Source: Cupriavidus pauculus
Lineage (GTDB): Bacteria > Pseudomonadota > Gammaproteobacteria > Burkholderiales > Burkholderiaceae
NCBI RefSeq assembly: GCF_008693385.1
Contig: NZ_CP044067.1
Span: 372,001-436,000 of the forward strand
Length of the DNA stretch: 64,000 bases
Direction of reading: 5' to 3'
Made by a program: the position numbers and the translations under genes. This document shows positions 1 through 10,112 of the stretch, piece by piece. The number at the start of each line of letters is the position of its first letter. Position 1 is the stretch's first letter. The notes under the pieces were generated by a model. The model searched no databases and had not been told where the DNA came from. It saw only the letters and a list, made by a program, of their open reading frames with translations.

Positions 1-649
1 GAAACGTGGCGTGAGGATCGATGAACCGCCGGATCAACCAGGCGCAGGCGACGCGGTCCACCCATAGATTCCGGCGGGTCGCCCACTGGCGTCCCTGATA
101 TTGCGCAGGATCGCGCCTTGGGATGTTGCCGGCCACGCCCCGCGGCTCGCCGGGCGAAAGCATGACGTCGATCGCCGCATTGAAGTCGCGCCACTGGGCT
201 TCGGCACGCGCGGATGCCTCGTCGGGAAAGAAGTCGATCCTGCGAATCGCGTCGAATCCCCGGCCATGTCTGCGTGCCAGTCGCAGCAGCCCTGCTTCGT
301 CCATCTCCGACAACGTCGAGCGCGCGGCGGAAAGCTCGGTGATCCAGGCCGCGTACTCGCTGGCGCGGGCGAACAGGGCGCGATACTCCGCATCCTGCTG
401 TGCGCCGGTGGCCTGAACCGACAGCACCCAGACCTTGCCGTCTTCGCTGGCCGCGTCGGTGGCCAACGCCTGCAGCGACGCGCCGAGGCCCGGCAGATTG
501 GGGAGAAGGTAGGCGCCATCCCGCAGCGCCGCCGCGCCAAGCGCCTTGATCCCGCGCCATAAGCGCATCCGGGCGGTGGACGCGGAGGTCGGCAGGCTGA
601 CGACGAGCAGAAGCCAGGCAGTTTCGGGGAGCGCGGAGGTCGCATTCAT
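1..649 (-). CDS. chrB: Chromate resistance protein ChrB, 3' end outside the window
   Basis: Reading the minus strand from an ATG at 649 gives 216 codons without a stop down to the window edge, so the C-terminus is missing. The N-terminus MNATSALPETAWLLLVVSLP and the segment around ARMRLWRGIKALGAAALRDG match the ChrB N-terminal domain. Near the edge RRNLWVDRVACAWLIRRFID is the start of the ChrB C-terminal domain. In known chromate operons ChrB is a chromate-responsive regulator or accessory protein encoded beside the efflux pump ChrA, which would be expected to the left of this window (inference). No Shine-Dalgarno is visible before the ATG. A promoter-like pair and a 16-bp palindrome lie just upstream. 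Confidence 0.9.
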   Translation of the reverse strand, partial: MNATSALPETAWLLLVVSLPTSASTARMRLWRGIKALGAAALRDGAYLLPNLPGLGASLQALATDAASEDGKVWVLSVQATGAQQDAEYRALFARASEYAAWITELSAARSTLSEMDEAGLLRLARRHGRGFDAIRRIDFFPDEASARAEAQWRDFNAAIDVMLSPGEPRGVAGNIPRRDPAQYQGRQWATRRNLWVDRVACAWLIRRFIDPHATF

Positions 650-655
650 GCAGCC

Positions 656-684
656 AGATTAGCGGGCTGTTTCGACTATTTCAA
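656..684 (-). promoter_or_regulatory. Candidate chrB promoter, near-leaderless
   Basis: On the minus strand a -35-like TTGAAA (684-679) is followed after 17 bp by TAATCT (661-656). The implied start of transcription falls at or within a few bases of the chrB ATG at 649, and no ribosome binding site precedes that ATG, so the mRNA may be leaderless. The -10 matches consensus weakly; this is inference from spacing. Confidence 0.4.
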
Positions 685-1576
685 TCTTGTAGAGATCTCT
701 ACACTGCGCCCGAGAGGGTTCGCGTCGTCGAGAATCACTTCCAGATGAAATAGCAGGCTCGCTTAGCAGGCAACCGAGCAGCCGATTCAGGATCCGGATG
801 ACGATGTTGTACAGCGAATGGCCAACGGTCGTGCGGGGAACGGCCAGTACCGCGATGGTGGTGATCATGGCTTGCGCCATGCCGATCAGCGGATGGCGAT
901 AGAGAATCCATGACAGCGCCGCGAGCGACATTGCGCAGACCAGCGAAAGCCGGGTGCCAGAGACGGCCTGGGCCGGGTTGTCCGACGAGGGGGCTGGCGG
1001 CGCGGCCTGCGCCGGTGCATGGTCGCCCCCGCGCAGCCGCGCCACGCCGCTGGCGAGCGCCGTGACAAGCAGATACGCCCCCGTGCCGATCAGCGCATTG
1101 ATCCACAGGGCCACGGCAAGCGGCCTCGCGTCCGCCGCGCCATGGATCAACAGCAACGACACCATATAGACGAACAGTGCCGCGGACAGGATCCACAGGA
1201 AACTCGCGGCGCGCCGCGCGGCAATGGAGAGGCATGCGGTCGCGAACAGTGTGCTGAGCGCGACGAATGCGGCGGGGCCATCCAATGCCAGCGGTGCCAG
1301 CCAGACGCCCATGACGGTGCCGGCGAACGTGCCGGCAATCTGCTGCACGCCGAGCCCGAGCGCGGGGCGCAGCGCGCTACCGGTCAATGCGAACGCGCAA
1401 ATGGCGGCCCACCAGGCTTCCGGCTGACGGCACGCCAGGGATATGGCCGCGGCGAGCGTCACCGCGATGACCGCCTGTAGACAGCGCGCGCTGCGTGCCA
1501 CGAGCGCGGAGACGTCCAGCTCGGCGCGGAACGCCACCTGGGTGTTGCGCAACGCGAGCCGTAGCACCTCCCACAT
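659..1576 (-). pseudogene. FUSC-family membrane transporter, C-terminus lost
   Basis: About 270 residues match the N-terminal and central part of aromatic-acid or fusaric-acid efflux (FUSC) inner-membrane proteins, with several hydrophobic segments and a second membrane bundle (SLVCAMSLAALSWILYRHPL). Homology stops at NRLLGCLL (about position 765). The family normally continues with further membrane residues, but here there are 34 unrelated polar residues (from SEPAISSGSD) before the stop. The tail is therefore read-through into the chrB promoter region. The start at 1576 has a good upstream GGGGGAGG. It was probably inactivated when the chr segment joined this locus or when a deletion occurred. 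Confidence 0.75.
688..703. promoter_or_regulatory. 16-bp palindrome upstream of chrB, candidate operator
   Basis: TGTAGAGATCTCTACA is a perfect 16-bp palindrome immediately upstream of the -35-like TTGAAA of chrB. ChrB proteins of other chr operons regulate their own promoter, so autoregulation is the simplest reading. It could also be an operator for another repressor. Confidence 0.5.
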
Positions 1577-1641
1577 GGCTGGCCTCCCCCCGAACCCGGA
1601 CCGTCATTGTCGCGTAGTGTAGTCGCGGGGCCGCTTCGGCA

Positions 1642-2394
1642 TCAGCCGTTGAGTGTGCGACCGCCGTCAACGATCATTTCGGAGCCGACGGTCCACCGGG
1701 ATTCGTCGGACGCCAGATACAGCACCGCCTTGGCAACCTCCTCCGGCCTGCCAAAACGACCCATTGGAATCGTCGCGACGATGTCCCTGGCAACCTGCTC
1801 GCGATAGGCATCGGGGATGCCGAGCTTGTCGTACAGCGGCGTCTCGACCGGACCCGGGCTGACCGCGTTGACGCGGATACCGCGGTCGAGCAGTTCGCTC
1901 GAGAGCGTCTTCGCCATGTTCAGCAATGCCGCTTTGGTGGCGGCATAAACCGATGAACGGGCGGCGCCGACATGCGCGTTGATGGACGTATTGAGGACCA
2001 CCGACGCCGGCCTCGCAAAGCAGGACAACAGCGACTGAACGAGGAAATAGGGTCCTTTGACGTTGATGGCGAACGAGCGATCGAACATTTCCTCCGACCA
2101 TTCCTCCATTGGCACCCATACCGAGACGCCGGCGTTGAGGAATGCGATGTCGAGCTCGCCGTAATGGGCGCTGACGGCCAGTGCCAGTTCCCTCTGCGCG
2201 GCGACGCTGGCCGAGTCGGCGCGCACGATCAGGACTTCCGGGCCAAGTTCCGTCCTGGCGCGCGCGATGGAATCGGGATTGACGCCGGTCACCATGACAC
2301 GTACGCCTTCTGCCAGAAATTGCTTGGCGGTTTCGAGACCGATACCACTGGTGCCGCCGGTAATGAGGGTGCGTTTGCCTTGCAAACGGGACAT
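1642..2394 (-). CDS. Short-chain dehydrogenase/reductase (SDR)
   Basis: A 250-residue classical SDR oxidoreductase of unknown substrate. It shows the nucleotide-binding TGGTSGIG near residue 12, NAG (LNAGVSV) near 90, a Ser upstream of YAATK (catalytic Tyr and Lys), and the PGPVETP motif after the active site. The ATG at 2394 is chosen because AGGAG lies 7 bases upstream; an upstream extension to 2463 adds residues unlike the family. It is divergent from the LysR gene at 2524, which probably controls it. Cofactor preference was not determined. Confidence 0.88.
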   Translation of the reverse strand: MSRLQGKRTLITGGTSGIGLETAKQFLAEGVRVMVTGVNPDSIARARTELGPEVLIVRADSASVAAQRELALAVSAHYGELDIAFLNAGVSVWVPMEEWSEEMFDRSFAINVKGPYFLVQSLLSCFARPASVVLNTSINAHVGAARSSVYAATKAALLNMAKTLSSELLDRGIRVNAVSPGPVETPLYDKLGIPDAYREQVARDIVATIPMGRFGRPEEVAKAVLYLASDESRWTVGSEMIVDGGRTLNG

Positions 2395-2494
2395 GATGTG
2401 CTCCTGAGTTGACTCGACGCCAGCGAGACAAGATTGCTGGGTGAGCGCGAAGCATGGGGCCATATCAGAAATGCGATAAGATCCCCGCCGGACA

Positions 2495-2500
2495 TATAAT
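2495..2500 (+). promoter_or_regulatory. Consensus -10 box for the LysR gene at 2524
   Basis: TATAAT matches the sigma-70 -10 consensus exactly, 24 bases before the ATG at 2524; no good -35 is seen at the right spacing, which suggests an activator-dependent promoter. An imperfect dyad TATC-N8-GATA (2463-2478) overlaps the -35 region and may be the LysR binding site. Confidence 0.45.
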
Positions 2501-2523
2501 CCATGCCGTCAGCGCATAAATAA

Positions 2524-3447
2524 ATGGAGGCGCGTCTGGATCGGTTTCTGCAAATGACCTGCTTTGCCCGCGCGGTGGAAACAGGCAGTTTCTCCGCGGC
2601 GGCGCGCGATCTGGGTCTTGGGCAACCCAATGTCAGCCGATACGTCGCCTCGCTCGAGGAGCATCTGAAGACTCGGCTGCTACACCGAACCACGCGCCAA
2701 CTCGCGCTGACGCCCGAGGGCGAGCGGTATTACGCGGAGGTCAGACGGATACTCGATGCGGTCGGGGAAGCGGAGTCCTCGCTGCGCGACGAAGCCGAAC
2801 CAACGGGACTGTTACGCGTTGCCTGCCCGACAGCATTCGCGCATGCGTTCGTTCTGCCGTTGGTGCCCGCCTTCCTCGCGCGCTACCCTGCCCTCGCGCT
2901 CGATCTGCAGACAGGCGACCGATACGTAAACCTCGTGGATGAGGGCGCCGAACTCGCCATACGGATCGGGCATCTCGAGGACAGCGCATTGCGCGCCCGC
3001 CGCATCGGGCAGTTTCAGCGGGTGTGCGTGGCCAGCACCGCTTATCTTGCCCGTCGCGGTGTACCGCGCGAGCCCGCCAGCCTCCGCGACCATGATTGCA
3101 TTGTCTACACGCTGCTTTCCTCTGGCAGTGCGTGGCGGTTTCGCGATGGCGAGGTAGCGGTTTCCGGCCGGCTGCGCGTCAATTCACCTCAGGCAGTCCA
3201 GGAAGCCGCGAACGCGGGTCTGGGCATCGCGAACGGGCCGAAGTGGCTGTTCGACGCGGGGTTGAACAACGGCACCTTGAAGCTTGTGCTGTCGGGCTAC
3301 GAGGCACCCTCGGTACCGGTCCAGATCGTGTACGGGGCCCACCGCCTGGTGTCCAGGCGCGCGATTGCATTTATGGATTTCATCGGCGAAGCGTTTCACG
3401 GCATCGACGCGCTCGGCGCGTTGCCCCACGGCAAGCCCAACGACTGA
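2524..3447 (+). CDS. LysR-family transcriptional regulator
   Basis: A 307-residue protein with an N-terminal winged helix-turn-helix (FSAAARDLGLGQPNVSRYVA, residues about 20-40) and a LysR substrate-binding domain (from about 95), in the subgroup that carries the PTAFAHAFVLPLVPAFLARY segment. It is divergent from the SDR at 1642-2394, the usual arrangement for a LysR activator and its target. No clear Shine-Dalgarno precedes the ATG, which lies about 17 bases after the start implied by TATAAT. The effector is unknown. Confidence 0.9.
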   Translation: MEARLDRFLQMTCFARAVETGSFSAAARDLGLGQPNVSRYVASLEEHLKTRLLHRTTRQLALTPEGERYYAEVRRILDAVGEAESSLRDEAEPTGLLRVACPTAFAHAFVLPLVPAFLARYPALALDLQTGDRYVNLVDEGAELAIRIGHLEDSALRARRIGQFQRVCVASTAYLARRGVPREPASLRDHDCIVYTLLSSGSAWRFRDGEVAVSGRLRVNSPQAVQEAANAGLGIANGPKWLFDAGLNNGTLKLVLSGYEAPSVPVQIVYGAHRLVSRRAIAFMDFIGEAFHGIDALGALPHGKPND

Positions 3448-3474
3448 AGTCACCTTCGGACCCCTGACGGCCAG

Positions 3475-4410
3475 CTAGGCCACCCTTTGCCGCCCCGGCC
3501 TGCCGAGCAACGCCGGCGCAAATTCGGGCGCCAGGCATTCCTCGACGAACGCCGCGAACTGCCTTGCCTTGCTGCTGGCCATGCGCCCGGTGGGATAAAG
3601 CGCCGACAACGGAACGGATGGCAGCACCCAATCGTCGAGGACCGATACGACTTCGCCCGAGCGAAGCTCCGGCGAGAATGCCCATTCCGATGCGACCGCG
3701 AGCCCCATGCCGGACAACACGGCGGCCCGCAGTCCTTCGGTGGCCGATATCGCGACACGCCCCTCGAGCTTGACCGATTGGTCGATGGTGTCCTTGCGGA
3801 ATGTCCAGTTTTCGCCGCCACCCAGATCGCGCGAGTAGATGACGGCCCGATGGGAAAGCAGATCCGATGGGGCCTTGGGCGCGCGATGCCTTTCGAAGTA
3901 CGCGGGCGTCGCCACCACCCGTCGTCTTGCCTCGCCAATCCGCTTTGCCGTCATGTTGGAGTCGATCAGCTCCCCCATGCGCAGCGCAAGGTCGATGCCC
4001 TCCTCCACCAGGTCGATGTTCCGATCGTCGAGGATGAGCTCCAGATCGAGCCCCGGATGCTTCTCCATGAACGCCGGCAGCCGCGGCACGATATGAAGCC
4101 TGGCGAAACAGACTGCCGCCGACACCCTGAGCTTGCCCGTGAGCCCCACGGCAGTCCCGCGCGCGGCGAGCACGGCCTCGTCGGCCTCCTCGACCGCACG
4201 CCGCGCGCGGACATAGAAGCTTTGCCCCGCTTCGGTCGGCGTCAATGCTCGCGTCGAGCGCAGCAATAATTTCACGCCAAGCCAGTCTTCCAGTTGGGCG
4301 ACCGCCTTCGACACGGCGGGCTGCCCAATGTCGTAATGCCTTGCCGCCGCCGAGAAGGAGCCTGTATCGACGACGCGAATGTAGATTTCGATCGCGGCAA
4401 GGCGGTCCAT
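3475..4410 (-). CDS. LysR-family transcriptional regulator
   Basis: 311 residues: an N-terminal helix-turn-helix (FSAAARHYDIGQPAVSKAVA) and a periplasmic-binding-like effector domain. It is of the same general subtype as the neighbour at 2524 but not a close duplicate. It converges on that gene (28-bp gap) and lies downstream, on the same strand, of the peroxiredoxin-like and Old Yellow Enzyme genes, so it may regulate them (inference). A short perfect palindrome CAGGT-T-ACCTG (4483-4493) lies about 75 bp upstream of the start and could be its own operator. Confidence 0.9.
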   Translation of the reverse strand: MDRLAAIEIYIRVVDTGSFSAAARHYDIGQPAVSKAVAQLEDWLGVKLLLRSTRALTPTEAGQSFYVRARRAVEEADEAVLAARGTAVGLTGKLRVSAAVCFARLHIVPRLPAFMEKHPGLDLELILDDRNIDLVEEGIDLALRMGELIDSNMTAKRIGEARRRVVATPAYFERHRAPKAPSDLLSHRAVIYSRDLGGGENWTFRKDTIDQSVKLEGRVAISATEGLRAAVLSGMGLAVASEWAFSPELRSGEVVSVLDDWVLPSVPLSALYPTGRMASSKARQFAAFVEECLAPEFAPALLGRPGRQRVA

Positions 4411-4515
4411 CGAGACTCTCCCATGGTGCGGACACTGAAGGTCCTGTCGTTACGCGGCGCGTTGCCGGGCAAGCGGCGACAACAGGTTACCTGATTTCGA
4501 TGGGAATTCGCCCGC

Positions 4516-5190
4516 TCAACCATCGCGCCCAAAGCGCCTTTCTCCGCCAGGTCGTCTGGCCGCCTTCTCGCGCGCCATCGAGCGAGCCCGCAGCGCCTGC
4601 AGGGCGCTCAGCAGCGCTTCGTTTTGCGGGTGGTGCCGATAGTCGGGGTCGATATGCGCGAGCACGATCATGCCCTCCTGGTCGATGAGATAGGTCGCCG
4701 GAATCGGCACCAGGAAAGTATTCGCGCGCCGCGTTCTGGGGGGCACGTAGCCGAGATCCAGATATTGCTGCCTGAGTTCGGCGGGCAGTTCGAATGCGAG
4801 CCCGAACGAACGCGCGACCTTCATGTCCACGTCCACCAGTTCGGGGATGGGAAGTCGCCTGTCGGCCGAGGTGCGCGCGGTGGGAGGCGCGATCGCCAAT
4901 GCGGCCGCGGCCGCGTTGGCGATCAGGCTATAAGTCGCGGCGAGCCGTGCCAGGCTCTCCTCGCCGAACGCACACCATGCCCCTCGGAAGAAATTCAGAA
5001 CGACGGGGCCCTCGACCAGTAACTGGTCGAGGGACACGGGATTGCCACGGGTGTCCCGCAGCTGGAATCCCGGCACCCGGGTGCCGGCGCGCAGCGCCCC
5101 CGACACAGCCTCCGCGGCCGCGGCCATCGCCACCTCGACGGCACGGTCAGCCTCGGCGTGCGGCACGGGGAACGCTTGACGCATGCCCAT
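4516..5190 (-). CDS. AhpC/TSA-like redoxin (peroxiredoxin-like)
   Basis: 224 residues with a thioredoxin-like AhpC/TSA core: VPGFQLRDTRGNPVSL, then VVLNFFRGAWCAF with the probable peroxidatic Cys, and IPATYLIDQEGMIVLAHID. In many relatives the segment reads RGGWCPYC; here the second Cys is replaced (CAFG), so it would behave as a 1-Cys type. The ATG at 5190 (or 5184) is preferred over 5235, because 5235 would overlap the upstream gene by 29 bases and has no better ribosome site. It follows the Old Yellow Enzyme gene by 16 bases, so they probably form one operon for electrophile or peroxide defence (inference). Confidence 0.8.
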   Translation of the reverse strand: MGMRQAFPVPHAEADRAVEVAMAAAAEAVSGALRAGTRVPGFQLRDTRGNPVSLDQLLVEGPVVLNFFRGAWCAFGEESLARLAATYSLIANAAAAALAIAPPTARTSADRRLPIPELVDVDMKVARSFGLAFELPAELRQQYLDLGYVPPRTRRANTFLVPIPATYLIDQEGMIVLAHIDPDYRHHPQNEALLSALQALRARSMAREKAARRPGGERRFGRDG

Positions 5191-5206
5191 TCTCGCTAGT
5201 CGGAGA

Positions 5207-6346
5207 TCAAGCCGCGGCAACGGTGTTCGCTTCATCCTGTTCGGGCCGCGCTACCCCCTCCCCATACGCGGGGAAGTCCGAGTAGTTCGTTTCGTTCCCG
5301 CCCCAGAATGCCGCGCGGACATAGGGCGTCAGCGGCAAATCGTGTTGCAGCCGGTAGGGCAAATCGGGATTGGACGAAAAGTGCCGCCCAAAGGCGATCA
5401 GATCGGCGTCGCCCTTCTCGACCGTCGCAATGGCATCTTCGCGATCGAAGCCGCCCGCCGCGATGATCGGACCGGAAAAATGTGGCCGCAAGTAGGACGC
5501 CGCAACGACCGGATGACCCGCGTGCAGCGTGTCGTCGCCCTTGATACGCGGCTCGATGAAGTGCAGGTACGCGATCCCGTAGCCGTCCAGCACCTTCGCG
5601 ACGTGGCTGAACGTCGCCTGGGGATCGCTGTCCGAGATTCCGCCCCACTCGCCCGAGGGAGAGATTCGCACGCCGACACGGTCGGCACCGAATACCGAGA
5701 TCAGCGCCTCCAGCGCTTCACGCATGAATCGCACTCGGTTCTCGACCGGGCCACCATAGGCATCCGTGCGCTTGTTGGTGCCGTCCTGAATAAACTGATC
5801 GACGAGGTAGCCGTTGGCCGCGTGCAGCTCGACGCCGTCGAAGCCGGCCTTTTTCGCTCGTTCCGCGGCAACGCGGAAGTCTTCGACGATGCCCGGGATC
5901 TCCTCGATTCGCAGCGCGCGATGTGGAGATACGGGGACGAAGCCATCCTTGGTCAGTGCCACGCCCTCGAACGGCACCTCCGAAGGCGCCACCGGGGTGG
6001 CCCCACCGGCGACATCGACATGGCTTTGGCGGCCGCCGTGGATCAGCTGCAGGAACGCATATCCGCCCTTTGCATGGACCGCGTCCGCGATGGCCTTCCA
6101 GCCTTCGTGCTGACCGTCGTGAAAGATGCTTGCGGCGCCGAGGTACGAACGCGCCTGGGCGGAAACGCTCGCTGCCTCGATCACCAGCAGCCCGCCTTTC
6201 GACGCACGCTGACCATAGAAGTCCGCCATCATCGGGCTGGGAATGTCGCCCGGCTGGATCGTCCGGACGCGCGTCATTGGCGCGAGCGCGACGCGATGGT
6301 TGAGTTGGAATGCACCGACTTTCGCGGAGGTGAAAAGCTTTGCCAT
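5207..6346 (-). CDS. Old Yellow Enzyme family NAD(P)H:flavin oxidoreductase (NemA-like)
   Basis: A 379-residue FMN-dependent alkene reductase fold. Visible motifs: MAKLFTSAKVGAFQLNHRVA at the start, the substrate-binding HGG (QLIHGGRQSH), and the highly conserved HAANGYLVDQFIQDGTNKRT followed by DAYGGPVENR. The family reduces activated C=C bonds and nitro compounds using NAD(P)H. The start at 6346 is set by homology; an ACAGG lies about 8 bases upstream. The reading frame also opens further upstream, but those residues do not resemble the family. It is co-directional with the redoxin gene downstream. Confidence 0.92.
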   Translation of the reverse strand: MAKLFTSAKVGAFQLNHRVALAPMTRVRTIQPGDIPSPMMADFYGQRASKGGLLVIEAASVSAQARSYLGAASIFHDGQHEGWKAIADAVHAKGGYAFLQLIHGGRQSHVDVAGGATPVAPSEVPFEGVALTKDGFVPVSPHRALRIEEIPGIVEDFRVAAERAKKAGFDGVELHAANGYLVDQFIQDGTNKRTDAYGGPVENRVRFMREALEALISVFGADRVGVRISPSGEWGGISDSDPQATFSHVAKVLDGYGIAYLHFIEPRIKGDDTLHAGHPVVAASYLRPHFSGPIIAAGGFDREDAIATVEKGDADLIAFGRHFSSNPDLPYRLQHDLPLTPYVRAAFWGGNETNYSDFPAYGEGVARPEQDEANTVAAA

Positions 6347-6478
6347 GATGGAACCTGTCAATGTCTGGGAACTGCCGGGAAGCTCCGGCATGCACACTTC
6401 GTTGGGCTGAAATGTAGGACCTTGAACAGGCGTCAGATAGCCCTCCGGCGGGATAGGGGCCATTCCGGATCCGGATAA

Positions 6479-7774
<1,296 letters not shown>

Positions 7775-7816
7775 GCGCGCCGTGCCCCCACAAAAAAATA
7801 CAACGGAGACAACACG

Positions 7817-9127
7817 ATGGACATGCTGCAACAGCAGGAGCGGCGCGCCGGGCGATTGCCGCAAGATGCCCTGCCGCACGAGGCGGCAACCAGCGCCAGC
7901 CTGTATGCCAGGTGGCAATGGCGGGCCCTCCTCGGGGTGACGTTCTGCTACCTGTTCTATTACACGGGACGCCAGACGTTCGGCTTCGCGATACCGGGCA
8001 TTCAGGCGGAGCTGAGGCTTTCGAAGTCCGCGCTCGGGTGGGTCAGCGCGACGATGCTGTGGGCCTATGCGGTCGGGCAATCGATCAACGGCAACCTCGG
8101 AGACAAGTTCGGCGGACGCGTGATGATGCTGGCGGGCGCGATTCTCTCGTTTCTGGCCAACGTCGCGACCAGCGAAGCCAGTGGACTGGTCTCCCTGATC
8201 GTCTTCTGGGGCATGAACGGCTATTTTCAGGCGATGGGATTCGCGCCCGGCAGCCGGCTGATCTCGAACTGGTGGGGGCATGGCAAGCGAGGCTTTGTCT
8301 ATTCCTTCTATGTCGGCGGGTCGAGCCTGTCCTCGGTGATTGCCTATGTGTTGCCGATTCTCATCCTGCAGGTACTGGGGCTTGGCTGGCGGGAGATCTT
8401 CCGGTATGCGCCGATGCTGATGGTGGCGGGTGCGCTGGCGATGTTCTTCGTCGTGCGCGAGCGTCCCGAGGACCTGGGGCTAAAGGGGCCGGAGCAATCG
8501 GCTGGCGGCGCGTCCGAGCGCGAATACGCCAGCAGCGCGGCCCGATACAAGGCGGTGCTGTCGCAATGGCGGCTGTATGTCACCGCGCTATCGATCGGCT
8601 TTCAGAATGCCGCCCGTTACGCGCTCCTTATCTGGATTCCGGTGCACTTCTTCGGTCCGCAATGGAAGTCGCATCCCGACGGCATCGACCCGATGTGGAT
8701 CACGCTGGCGTTGCCCGTGGGGATGGCGATCGGCGCGATCACCAATGGCTGGCTGTCGGATGCGCTGTTCGGTTCGCGGCGGTATCTGTCGATCGTGAGC
8801 TATATGGTCATCGCCACGCTCGTCGCGATGGGCATGATCGTCCTGCCGCACGGTAGTCCGTGGGCCGTGGCGGCGATCATGGCGTGCGGCTTCTTCGTCT
8901 ACGGCCCGGCGTCGTCGTTCTGGGCACTGTGCCCCGATATCGTCGGCCGCAAGCTGGCCGGCACGGCGACGGGATGCGTCAACTTCGTGAGCTACCTGTT
9001 CGCCGGGCTGGCCGAGCCGATGATGGGCCGGCTGATGGACCATACGGGTTCCACCGCGGTGATCTTTCCGGTGGTTGCCTCGCTCTGCATGGCCAGCGCC
9101 ATCACGGCGATATTTATCCGGCGCTGA
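7817..9127 (+). CDS. MFS transporter, GlpT-like, probable phosphonate/phosphonoacetate uptake
   Basis: 436 residues, about 12 membrane segments, of the organophosphate:phosphate antiporter-like MFS branch. The TM1-loop FCYLFYYTGRQTFGFAIPGI and NGYFQAMGFAPGSRLISNWW are typical of GlpT relatives. A GGAG lies 8 bases before the ATG. It sits 42 bp after phnA, as transporters do in phosphonoacetate loci, so phosphonoacetate is the likely substrate (inference). It appears intact although the hydrolase and regulator are broken, so it may be expressed from read-through, serve another substrate, or be decaying. Confidence 0.85.
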   Translation: MDMLQQQERRAGRLPQDALPHEAATSASLYARWQWRALLGVTFCYLFYYTGRQTFGFAIPGIQAELRLSKSALGWVSATMLWAYAVGQSINGNLGDKFGGRVMMLAGAILSFLANVATSEASGLVSLIVFWGMNGYFQAMGFAPGSRLISNWWGHGKRGFVYSFYVGGSSLSSVIAYVLPILILQVLGLGWREIFRYAPMLMVAGALAMFFVVRERPEDLGLKGPEQSAGGASEREYASSAARYKAVLSQWRLYVTALSIGFQNAARYALLIWIPVHFFGPQWKSHPDGIDPMWITLALPVGMAIGAITNGWLSDALFGSRRYLSIVSYMVIATLVAMGMIVLPHGSPWAVAAIMACGFFVYGPASSFWALCPDIVGRKLAGTATGCVNFVSYLFAGLAEPMMGRLMDHTGSTAVIFPVVASLCMASAITAIFIRR

Positions 9128-9536
9128 CGCTGTCCCGCTCGGCCACTGCCCGCAGAATGTCGCGCCAGCTGACGATGCCTACCGGTTCGAACGCTGGCGT
9201 GACGACAGGAATGCACGAGATGTTGTTGGCCAGGAACAAGGCGATGGCGTCCGCGATCGTGGCTTCCGGCGGCAGTGTCAGCGGCTGACGGGACATGATC
9301 TGGTGCACGCGCTTGTTCAGCGTGGCGAGATCGCGGGCGTTCTCCACATTGCTGCCGATGAATGGGCTCAAGGCGCGCAGCAGGTCCCGGTCGGACACGA
9401 CGCCGCGCAGCTTGCCGTCCTCGACCACCAGCAAATGGTGAAAACTCGCCTGATCGAAGATATCCCTGACGGTCGTCAGCAAATCGTCGAACCCCACCGT
9501 GGCGAGGCGCCTGGACATGATGCTTTCTACGTTCAC
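9114..9536 (-). CDS. CBS-domain pair protein
   Basis: 140 residues consisting of two CBS domains (a Bateman module): FHHLLVVEDGKLRGVVSDRD near 30-60, and NISCIPVVTPAFEPVGIVSW near 100-125. Such free-standing modules bind adenosine nucleotides and act as signalling subunits. The GTG at 9536 is preferred because GGGGAG lies 7 bases upstream; longer reading of the frame gives non-homologous sequence. The 3' end overlaps the convergent transporter gene by 14 bases. The partner protein is unknown. Confidence 0.85.
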   Translation of the reverse strand: MNVESIMSRRLATVGFDDLLTTVRDIFDQASFHHLLVVEDGKLRGVVSDRDLLRALSPFIGSNVENARDLATLNKRVHQIMSRQPLTLPPEATIADAIALFLANNISCIPVVTPAFEPVGIVSWRDILRAVAERDSVSAG

Positions 9537-9728
9537 TTCTTGCTCCCCTCTTGCACGCGTCTGGGCCGTCCGACAGGTACGGTAGCCCGCCTCTATATCG
9601 GCAATATCCGGGAAGAATTGAATCGGGAAGGCGCCGGCGACCCCGCCGTGGGAGGCATGGCGTTGCCATGGCACGCAAACGATGCTACATCGTACGTGGT
9701 CAGCCTCAACCCGCACCGAAGCGCGCCG

Positions 9729-10112
9729 ATGCCCTCCGCCGTCCGTAATTCCCTGCTCTGGATCTTCGACGCCTTCGATCGGGATGCCACCTATCTCCGC
9801 AAGCAGATGTTCGGCTGCGATGCGGCCTATATCGATGGACGCCTGTGCCTCGTGGCGGCGGATCGGGCGAAGCCGTGGAATGGGTTGCTGGTGTGCACCG
9901 CGCGGGAAGCGCATGCGAGCCTCCTCGAGGACTTGCCTGCGCTGCGTCCCCATCCGGTGCTCGGCAAGTGGCTCTACGTTCCGCAGGAGGATGCCGCGTT
10001 CGAGGACACCGCCGAAGCGCTCGTCGCCCTTGTGCTCGAGCGCGATACGCGTATCGGCGTGGAAGCGAAGCCCCGGAAGCGCGGCCGGCGGTCGGCGTTG
10101 CCCAAGCCGTAG
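9729..10112 (+). CDS. Small conserved-looking protein of unknown function (TfoX-N-like pattern)
   Basis: 127 residues. The segment RKQMFGCDAAYIDGRLCLVA followed by WNGLLVCTAREAH and RPHPVLGKWLYVP has the pattern of small TfoX N-terminal-like or MmcQ-like single-domain proteins; the assignment is tentative. The C-terminus is basic (KPRKRGRRS). No signal peptide or membrane segment. The start is uncertain: the ATG at 9729 has no clear ribosome site. Codon usage matches the neighbours, which supports it being a real gene. Confidence 0.6.
   Translation: MPSAVRNSLLWIFDAFDRDATYLRKQMFGCDAAYIDGRLCLVAADRAKPWNGLLVCTAREAHASLLEDLPALRPHPVLGKWLYVPQEDAAFEDTAEALVALVLERDTRIGVEAKPRKRGRRSALPKP

Noticed and set aside
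34..645. 203-codon minus-strand open frame at the left edge
   Set aside because: It is an out-of-frame shadow of chrB (start 649). It is rich in Arg/Pro/Ser with no homology, while the chrB frame gives clear family motifs.
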